DNA of 64,000 nucleotides from Podospora comata (lineage: Eukaryota; Ascomycota; Sordariomycetes; Sordariales; Podosporaceae). Positions 56,464-64,000 of the stretch are shown here, one piece after another. Positions within the stretch are counted from its first letter, which is position 1. Each line of letters begins with the position of its first letter. The position numbers and the translations under genes were made by a program. The DNA lies in the NCBI GenBank assembly GCA_017354895.1, contig CP071499.1, positions 1,922,001 through 1,986,000 of the forward strand, given 5' to 3'. The notes under the pieces were generated by a model. The model was not told the origin of the DNA, made no database searches, and worked only from the letters and a program-made list of their open reading frames with translations.

Positions 56464-58331
56464 TTAACGCCAACTCCCCCTCCGTTCCGGACAAGTCCTC
56501 GTAACCCTCCAAATCCCCAACCCCCTCCTCCCCACCACCCGTTCCAGCGTATTCCAAACCCCATCCTCCCCAAAATCCAAATCGTCCATATTCAAATGCC
56601 TCTTATACCTCCACACCTCCCTAAACCTCAACCCATCATGCCCCTTATTCTCCAAATACCCATCCAGCCAAGTCGCGCTCAGCGGCGCGACCAGGTACGT
56701 CCCCTTCTTCTCTTTTAAGTACTCGTTACTCCTCCTGTCCGCCGGCAGGTCGCACGTAGCCAACTCTGTTAGTTGCGCCAACAACTTATCCCCTGCCAGC
56801 CCCATCACATCTTTTGTCGTTAGGACTTCGTTTTTTCCATTCAAGAGCCAGATGGGGGGGGAATAGGTTTTCCACCATACTGCCTGGGTGGCGTCGGGTT
56901 GTTTTGATAAAAATACCTGGGCGGGGATTACTCCGCCTTGGTGGTACGTTCCCATTAGGGCGCCAAAGATGAAGTTGAAGATGATCCATGATACGGTCCA
57001 GATGCGGGTGAGCTTCTCGCTTTTGGGGAGGCGGACCGAGGAGAGGATTAGGGGGACCGTGGGGAGGAGGAAGCGGGCTTCTTGGTGTTGGGAGATGGAC
57101 AACACCACGATTCCAGAAATGGCGGAATATAGGCGAAGGGAGAGCTGGGGCCGGGTGAAGAGGAGGAGGGCTCCTGGGCCGAGGAGCTGGGGGAGGTTGA
57201 CCAGGATGTGCTGGTACCAGGGGTGAAGGCCATGTTTGGCTAGATTCTCGGGGTCGAGGTTGTAGATGAGGTTGTTGAGAGGGGTGAGCACCGGGTTGTG
57301 GATGAGATCGGACCAGGTGATCGAGTGTGGGGTGTAGAATGCGGTATCGAGAGCGATGGCTAGGCCGGTGGTGAAGAGTCCGGCGGTGACGATCGCGAGG
57401 AAAGAAAGAGGGCTGTTTCATGTTAGTCATGGTCTTGAAGCTGAGAGAAAGAACAGGGGGCCTGTACTTCTTGAAGTAGTAGGGCAACAGCCGAAGCCCG
57501 GGTATCAATAAAAACGCTGGAAAGGTAATACGATTAAACACGCCAAAAACGGCAACAACCCCAAGGACCGTCGAGGCTAGAACGGTGCTCTCCTGCTATT
57601 GACTCCAGTCAGCATCTCGTATATTCTCGGCATTCGCGGGGGTGTTGCTTACTGGGCTCCCAACAATGCGCTCGATGAGCACCAAGCACCATGCGACAAC
57701 CAACGACTCGATGGAATTCGAAAAGGTATGGGTCTGGTATGTCCATGTCACGTACGATGACGCAACCAAGAGAACAGCAAGTCGTCTATGCCGGGGCGAC
57801 CGGATCAACTCGTAGATTGCCCAATCCTCCAAAACGAACCCCACCACAAACATCAAGACCCGCAGGGTCCAAAAGACAGCGATGGGTGGTATCTCGCCGT
57901 CGTTACCGTTTCCGATCCATAACCACCTCAAAAGAAGCATTGGTAACCCGTAGACCGGCCATAATGGGAAGACGCTTCGGATCGGGTTCTCGCTCGTAAA
58001 CTCCCAGGTGTGTCGGACTGGGTATTTGAAGATTTGCCCTGTTGGGTAGCCATGTTAGAACCCTATTCCCACACTAGTCCAACGCTTGTGTTTTTAAAAG
58101 CCAAAATCCGTTGCGCAGACCAAATCTCAGCGCGATGTGATCCCGCGCTCGATATGCGCTGTGAAAAGGCTGGCTGACCCAGCCGTCCCGTCCTCCCCTA
58201 AAAAAAAGTATCTGTGACGTACCAGCGATAACCTCAGGGCCTTGGAAGTTCTCGTCCGGATGGAGATAGCTTGGTGATAGGGCAAACCAAAGCCGGACGA
58301 GAACCAGAAAGAGATACGTTCTCCGCCACAT
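56464..58331 (-). CDS. smp3: SMP3, GPI mannosyltransferase 4
   Basis: Four exons (58331–58223, 58038–57653, 57595–57468, 57412–56464) join in phase to 523 residues. It is a multi-span ER membrane enzyme of the GT22 (ALG9/PIG-B/SMP3) family. Residues 24–30 read HPDENFQ, the family's acidic luminal motif. [25 protein letters not shown] and the conserved hydrophobic cores follow. SMP3 adds the fourth mannose to the GPI core from dolichol-phosphate mannose and is essential in yeast. Intron 1 is long (184 nt). Intron 2 has tandem acceptors TAG/CAG (57596–57598 and 57593–57595), so one Gln may be included or skipped. GPI mannosyltransferase 3 (GPI10) is a less likely alternative. Confidence 0.9.
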
Positions 58332-59983
58332 ATTAATTTCGCGATCTCGTTATTCTTTCGCCAGCGAGGATGGGGTGGTGGTGGTGTTGTCGCAAGGCCG
58401 AAGCATCCGATCTCTAGGGTTGGGCGCAAAGGTTGGAGTAATAGTTTCGCTGTTGTCTATTGTCGAGCATCACCAGGCACGAGGGGGATTTGGAGGTTAA
58501 ATGGAAGAGGGAGCAGGGTCATGATCATTAAACATACACCAAAATAAAAATAATAAGGACGGGAAGGATGGGTACGATATGGAGCCAGACTTACTGCTCG
58601 GAGGGGAGACCATCATGCGAAAGACAGGGTGTTTATTCAGATCCCTGCCCATCGAGCTGGGCTACGCGCTTGGCACCTGGAGTGACAGAGCTGTTTTTGG
58701 GTCCGCCAATCCCATCAGGGGCGCAGATGACAAGGGTCACGGCTGCCAGTGAGCTTCTGGATGCTTTTTATTCCAGCCTTGGAATTTGCTAGTGCGGGAC
58801 AATAACAACACCCCGCCGAGGATTTATTACAAGGTCGTCATTCATCATGCCCTCTTCATGACTCTGAGTATTTTCAGAAGACTTTTGAATGTCATGATAC
58901 AACTAAAAGGACTTTTAATGGGACCAGTTCACAGCTGCTCTGAAAGTGGAGTGAGATGCTTAGTGAGATGTTCGTTTTATGATATGCCGCGCTAACTACA
59001 CCCAAATGGCCGGATTTCACCACATCGCACCATTCCATTTCCGTCTGCGTCTGCACTGAAGCTTATTGCATCTCCCCGACGCAACCGGTTCTTGCTGCAC
59101 TTTCCCAGCCTGCTGTGTACTGGGAACGGCTGCAAACACGGAGAATGAACGAGGCTACAGCTTGCACGCCGCGAGATGACCTGCATGGCTGTTTGAGCAG
59201 CCACAAGATGATGTGAGAGGCTGTCTAAAGAAGGCTGGCTGCGCCTACATCATCTCTCCGTTCCTGGTATTCACCGTTCACCGCAGTGTAAACATCTGAG
59301 TACGATTATAGATCCCCAGATTTTGATAACGGAGCGGGATGAATCGTGTTTGCTTAAGGACCCCACCAAATTTTAGGATTTGCTGTGTGGCTAACTCTTG
59401 GTTGCATGTGAGAAGTGAAGATATCTTAGCAGAGTTCATTACCAGACTCCAGAGAGAGAGCAACATGAGAGAAGTTTGAGCCTCTTGCTTTTGCCTGGCA
59501 TTAGTAGGCAGAGAGTCACCCGCCCCGCCACAGCAGGCACCAACGATGTTTCTTTCAAGAAGGCCGATCAAAGAAGCCACTCGGTGGACCGTGCGCACTA
59601 CTTTCTCCACAAGAGGCACCCAGCGTCCCTTAACCTTCCTGCCTGTCGACCTTACCTTCTCCTTGACTCCCCAGATCTCCCATTCACTTTCCCACAAACC
59701 CATTGAAGTTTGCGATACGAACTCTCCACATACCAAACCATACAGATAAGGTATTTATTCCACGCTCTCTTGCCTCTTCTTCCTGCTGCCTCCCCCTCCC
59801 AATCTTTCTGCCATCAAGACCCCGCCAACAAACCCACCATCACCAACGCTTCTGCAGCATCACTCGCCTTCTATTATAGACAGCTCCTTTCCCCAAGTCT
59901 TTTCTTACTCAGTACGCTTTCAGCATCGTGTCGTCCGCAGTTCTACAACCAACCGTTTCTAACTCTGCTTCTCCAGCAACAAA
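58332..59983. promoter_or_regulatory. Divergent promoter region smp3 / skp1
   Basis: This 1.65-kb gap lies between divergent genes and has no coding frame of note. From about 59,600 it is pyrimidine-rich, consistent with a long 5' untranslated region of skp1. Confidence 0.5.
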
Positions 59984-60616
59984 ATGGCCGATTCTTCCAG
60001 CACCACCAAGATCGTGCTCGAGTCCAACGAGGGCGCCAGGATCGATGTTGGTAAGTGATCCGACATGCAGTACTCTTTTCTTTCTGTTCTTCTTCCGCTG
60101 ACCGCATCAATTTAGAGCGCATCGTCGCCGAACGGTCGGTTCTCATCAAGAACTTGATTGACGATCTCGGAGAGGAGGCTGTTTTGGCTGAGCCGATCCC
60201 CATCCCAAATGTCAATACTGCCGTGCTCAAAAAGGTCATCGACTGGTGCAAGTACCACAAGAATGACGCTGCTCAATCCGCCGACGATGACAACGATAAT
60301 CGCAAGAAGACCACCGACATCGACGAGTGGGACCAGAAGTTCATGCAGGTGGACCAAGAGATGTTGTTCGAGATCATTTTGGTATGAAACACTGGTCTTA
60401 GGTGGTTTTCCAGTAACCAAAAAGCTAATACGGAAACAGGCTGCCAACTATCTCGACATTAAGCAACTCCTGGACGTTGGTTGCAAGACTGTCGCCAACA
60501 TGATCAAGGGCAAGTCGCCAGAAGAGATCCGCAAGACATTCAACATTACAAATGACTTCACCCCCGAGGAAGAGGAACAAATCCGCCGCGAGAACGAGTG
60601 GGCTGAGGATCGTTAA
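59984..60616 (+). CDS. skp1: SKP1, SCF ubiquitin ligase adaptor
   Basis: Three exons (59984–60050, 60116–60381, 60440–60616; donors GTAAGT and GTATGA) join in phase to 169 residues, the usual SKP1 length. The N-terminal BTB/POZ-like part ([49 protein letters not shown]) binds cullin-1. The C-terminal helices ([50 protein letters not shown], ending ENEWAEDR) bind F-box proteins. SKP1 links the cullin scaffold to substrate receptors in cell cycle, sulfur and development control. Intron 1 in the N-terminal domain and intron 2 at the AANYLDI junction are typical positions in fungi. Nothing is unusual. Confidence 0.97.
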
Positions 60617-62575
60617 TCGGAAACGAGCGACGCTTTGGTCATCAAGCCATGACAGCGAAGATGGAGGCCACAACCATCATGGTCACGAGTACGCCTCTGA
60701 CTGGGTTTCTATAGCGGCAGTGGTGAATGGGATTTTGGGTCTGCTTTGAATCGTTGGGTCTGAGTTCATTTATCAATTAGCATTGATTCTGGCGTTACGG
60801 ACTTTTTTTCCTTTCACGAAACAACTTTAAAACCAACTATCTATATCTGGGTGGGAGGATGGGGCAATGGGGAGAGAATAGTGGCTGATGAATACATGAT
60901 GCTCTCGGATATCATACCCAACACCTGTGGTAGATGCTCTTTTTTGGGTGACCAAATGCAGTGAACAGACTTTGTGAGCCGTGGCGTTTGACTTTTTTCC
61001 TCAAGGGACAAAGCCCTCGCTGTTCTCCATGTGGCATTCATTGTGTGTGGCTCCATTGTCTGTCCGGACACGGAACCTTTGGCGCCTTCTGGGCCCCTAA
61101 GTTAAGACAATGGCTGGAGGCTCAAAGCCAGAGCGCAGTCGCGCCATCTAATATACCCCTTGTGACGAGAATTTGCCGTAAACTGTGCTCGCCTGGCTTG
61201 ACGGTGGCGCCAGATTTGGCAATGAGGGCGATGAAAAAGTTTGAGAGGAGGCGCTTGTTGAGGGTGACGCGATCGGTGAGTGCGTCATCTGCCAGCTTGC
61301 GCTATCAAACTCACTCAGTTTCGCTCCACCTAGATATCTATTACGTTTGCCTGTTGCAGCCAGGTGTTGCTTTATTGAAGGCAAAACAATGCGATATTAA
61401 GAAATCCCAATGTCCAAATTCAATAGGTTGATCATGTCCAAATCCAACAGGTGATCAATTCGCTTGTAGTCGTGAGGATAGATGAGATAAGCCTAGCCCT
61501 GCGTGTGGTTGGATATCTTGAAGGGTAAATGATGACTTCAATGTTAATGATATCTTTCTAGGTACTTAGGTGCTCGCTTATACATTCAGTTCACTGCAAA
61601 ATACATCTACGGGGACTGGGGGGAGGTATCGTGAAGGAAGCAAAAGCCCATGAATGGAAAAACTCCCTGCAAGATATCTCCCTAGCTCACGCCCAATCAC
61701 TCCATTTAATAAACAGAAGATAAAAGGCCTACTCTGGATCTCGGAACGGTCTGGACTACGTAGCTTCAATACCAGAAGTTATCTTGTCCAAGGCGTCCGT
61801 AAGAGCTTACATTGATGAGACGGTTAGTAGTAGGTATGGAGGCCGTTGAAGATTGAAAGCTTGCAGTGTGGACAATGACTTCACTCCTCAAAGAATGCCG
61901 GAACGTCATGAACAAACGGAGCCCTGTTGGGCACTACGTCGACAACCATCACATACACGATACCACGGCCAAGCGTCATCATCAAGCAATCATGCCGCCG
62001 TTTTCTCTCTTGCACTCATCAGTCCAGTTCTCCCCAATGGTAACCCTAGAAAGAATACCAATGGCAGACAAATACTCCGTTTAAAAAATCTCAAAGTTCG
62101 GCAGGAGAGAAAAAACCCGAGACCCTTTCATTTAGATACCAAAGCCGCAAATTAATACGCCCAATGAGAACCTGCCTGCCGTTTTTGCTTGCCCGCATGC
62201 CAAAACTAAATGCACCATAACCCTTTTTCCTTTCCCCATCGCCTATGATGCCTCAGTCCGTTCCCACTTCGATTCGTTCATTGATGTTTGAAATTCCTGG
62301 TCCACACCAAGACAAAAGATCAAGCATGGCGCATTTGGTCGGAATTGTTGACAGCAGTGCCGTTACTCATGCAACGGACGCCCAAATGGCATATGCATTG
62401 CAGCCGAAAGAGTTAGAGAAAACATCGGGTCCTCGTTTCGTCTGGTCTTGGTTGAACTGTTCGCGGGATGGGAGAAGCGAGCAAGCAAAAAAAAGAGCTG
62501 GTGAACCGAGCCTTGCTTGTGGATGTATCTTGAGGGTCGAATGAGGAGCAGAGGCGAGGTTGAGAAAAAGTGCAT
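60617..62575. other. Convergent 3' region skp1 / rpl39
   Basis: Two convergent genes end here. There is no coding frame. The region 61,440–61,830 is AT-richer and carries dispersed-repeat copy C. Confidence 0.5.
61715..61800 (+). repeat. Dispersed repeat, copy C (fragment)
   Basis: GGCCTACTCTGGATCTC at 61727–61743 resembles 35228–35246. ACCAGAAGTTATCTTGTCCA at 61771–61790 resembles the second blocks of copies A and B. The order of these two motifs is reversed relative to copy B, so the fragment is rearranged or the link is looser than for A and B. Confidence 0.35.
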
Positions 62576-63021
62576 TTAGAGGCCGAGGCGGGTCTTGCGC
62601 CAATGTCTCCGCTTGGCGTTGTATCTGTGGTTGACGGGTCAGCAAAAAGAGGTTCGGTCGGTTCGTGATCAAGCTGATCCTTCTCCTCTGGTCGTTCAAG
62701 AGAAAGAAGGATGGCCATATTCGTCGGTCGGGGATCGTACCTGATGGTGTTACCAGTGCGGAGGCGAATCCATTGGGGAATGGGACGGTTCTGCTTCTGG
62801 GCCTTAGCAAGCTTCTGCTTGGTCCGGAAAGTCTTGTGGCTCTGTTGAAAACATCGAGGTCAGCATCTGGTTGCGTCATGATACTCGCTGCCGTCGAGTG
62901 CCCCTCTCCAATTTCGACCTCTGAGATTTCTGCATGACTGACGCGAGGGAGGCCGAAATTGGGGTCGGGAAAATCGGAATCGACGAGAAATTCAACTTGG
63001 ACAGTCGTTACATACCGGCAT
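62576..63021 (-). CDS. rpl39: 60S ribosomal protein L39 (eL39)
   Basis: Three exons (63021–63016, 62841–62741, 62624–62576) encode 51 residues, exactly the eL39 length. The first exon is just Met-Pro; the introns are 174 and 116 nt, longer than average for this window. The sequence [33 protein letters not shown] and [11 protein letters not shown] is highly conserved. eL39 lines the lower nascent-chain exit tunnel of the large subunit. A tiny first exon and relatively long introns are common for fungal ribosomal protein genes. I looked for snoRNA C/D boxes in both introns and saw none. Because of the 6-nt exon, automatic annotation could miss the gene. Confidence 0.97.
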
Positions 63022-63645
63022 TTTGACGGTGGTTGTCGTGATAACCGAGTGGTGTCAATTTCGCGATGCTTCGTCAAGGTGGGTTGGAATCCGAATATTT
63101 GGTGTGGGCTTTAGAAAATGCGCACAAGCTAGGGCCGGTTGGTGTGGCTGGTGACTCCATCACGTGCCGGCAGAAAAGTGGCTCGTGGGAGCGGTCAGGT
63201 GTGGCTTGAAAACCTTACCGGGGTTTCAAGCTTTTTGACCCCTGTCGGCTTTGTCTGCCAATCAAGCAGGGCAGTGACCGTGCACCCGCGATTTACTTGA
63301 CAGGGGGAGCCATACAGATAGCCCGACCAGAAGCGGCCTCTTTGATGAACGGGACCAAAGTTGCATGAACCTGCGAGACCGAAATTTCTTGACACCTTTA
63401 ACTCTGAGATAGGGGGCAACTGGGAATTCCATACTCAAGTGATCCGGTCATCCCACCTCCCGATATCCTCTCCCACACACCAGGCGCCGTCATCCCCTCT
63501 CGGGCCAGATTTCGCATCGTCATCCGCTCCGGATCTCCCTTGTCGGTGGATTCGGTCCGCGATACATTCTCCTGTCAAACTTCGACGAACCCCATACCCA
63601 ACCACAAACCACGCGCCGGACCTTCCGGGCGACAACAGGGTGAAG
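63022..63645. promoter_or_regulatory. Divergent promoter rpl39 / arl1
   Basis: The 624-bp gap lies between divergent start codons and should hold both promoters. No coding frame and no confidently recognised element. Confidence 0.5.
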
Positions 63646-64000
63646 ATGGGGCAAACCATGTCATGGCTCGGTTCCTTGTCCAGCTTCTTTTCGTCAAAGA
63701 AGGAAATCCGGATTCTGATTCTCGGACTGGTTCGCCTTCCCGACCCCTGATCCGTTTCTATGCGCACGCGATACTGACGACCGCGCTTCCAGGACAACGC
63801 CGGCAAAACCACACTTCTCTACAGACTCAAGGTGCGCTTTTCTCCATTCTTGACACAGGAGGAGTTTTAGTCTAACAAAGACTTGCAGATCGGCGAGGTA
63901 GTAACAACGATACCAACGATCGGGTTCAACGTCGAGTCCGTCACATATAACAACCTCAACTTCAACGTGTGGGATCTTGGTGGACAGACTAGCATCAGGC
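63646..64000 (+). CDS. arl1: ARL1 small GTPase (5' part)
   Basis: Exons 63646–63729, 63793–63831 and 63889 to the window end join in phase. The protein starts [11 protein letters not shown], with Gly2 as the myristoylation site, then [24 protein letters not shown] (P-loop, split by intron 1), [13 protein letters not shown] (switch 1) and [12 protein letters not shown] (switch 2). [10 protein letters not shown], rather than WDVGGQDKIR, and the [11 protein letters not shown] start separate ARL1 from ARF1. ARL1 recruits GRIP-domain golgins at the trans-Golgi. The 3' part lies beyond the window. Introns are 63 and 57 nt. Confidence 0.95.

Noticed and set aside
62367-63077. A 236-codon minus-strand frame across the rpl39 locus
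   Set aside because: It runs through the rpl39 introns and exons in the wrong frame; the spliced 51-residue L39 is an exact family match.

Overview
The window is 64 kb of nuclear DNA from a filamentous ascomycete, most likely a sordariomycete; that placement is an inference. The genes have short GT–AG introns (mostly 50–100 nt) with CTRAC-type branch sites. The conserved genes are fungal: a YCF1-type ABC transporter, BMT5, DML1/misato, PHO8, LAA1, PET100, SMP3 and SKP1. Proline- and glutamine-rich extensions and pyrimidine-rich untranslated regions are common. Exon joins below were read by eye and checked for reading phase; none has transcript support.

Layout. 1–4.6 kb is gene-poor: the last exon of an unidentified gene, then three tandem copies of a small orphan gene in different states of decay, then AT-richer DNA with three spaced palindromes. 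4.7–8.6 kb (minus) is a large RGG/proline-rich protein whose frame is crossed by an in-frame TAG, probably an intron end. 10.7–12.3 kb has a BMT5-like rRNA methyltransferase (plus) and a frame-broken secreted cysteine-rich gene (minus). 16.3–18.2 kb (minus) is a YDR124W-like (DUF2841) gene, followed by nearly 8 kb with no recognisable gene. 26.0–32.6 kb (minus) is a nine-exon YCF1-like transporter with a 1,022-nt intron. 33.7–36.6 kb holds a YjbQ-family protein with a membrane-type N-terminal extension, a dispersed repeat copy and a broken HNH-nuclease gene.

From 36.8 kb on the DNA is mostly housekeeping and dense: dml1, a candidate Pol III unit, a PHO8-type alkaline phosphatase, a short AT-rich inverted-repeat transposon, an NTF2-like protein, a 15-bp minisatellite, an alpha/beta-hydrolase fused to a capping-triphosphatase-like phosphatase, a CCDC90/DUF1640 mitochondrial protein, laa1, a TACO1/YebC protein, pet100, smp3, skp1, rpl39 and the start of arl1.

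The genes do not form a pathway. There are loose themes: mitochondrial function (dml1, DUF1640, TACO1, PET100), vacuole and Golgi traffic (YCF1-like, PHO8-like, LAA1, ARL1) and ribosome function (BMT5, RPL39). The accessory part is 1–36 kb: broken or duplicated small genes, sparse coding DNA and relics of a dispersed repeat. No biosynthetic cluster, CRISPR array or virus-like region was seen.
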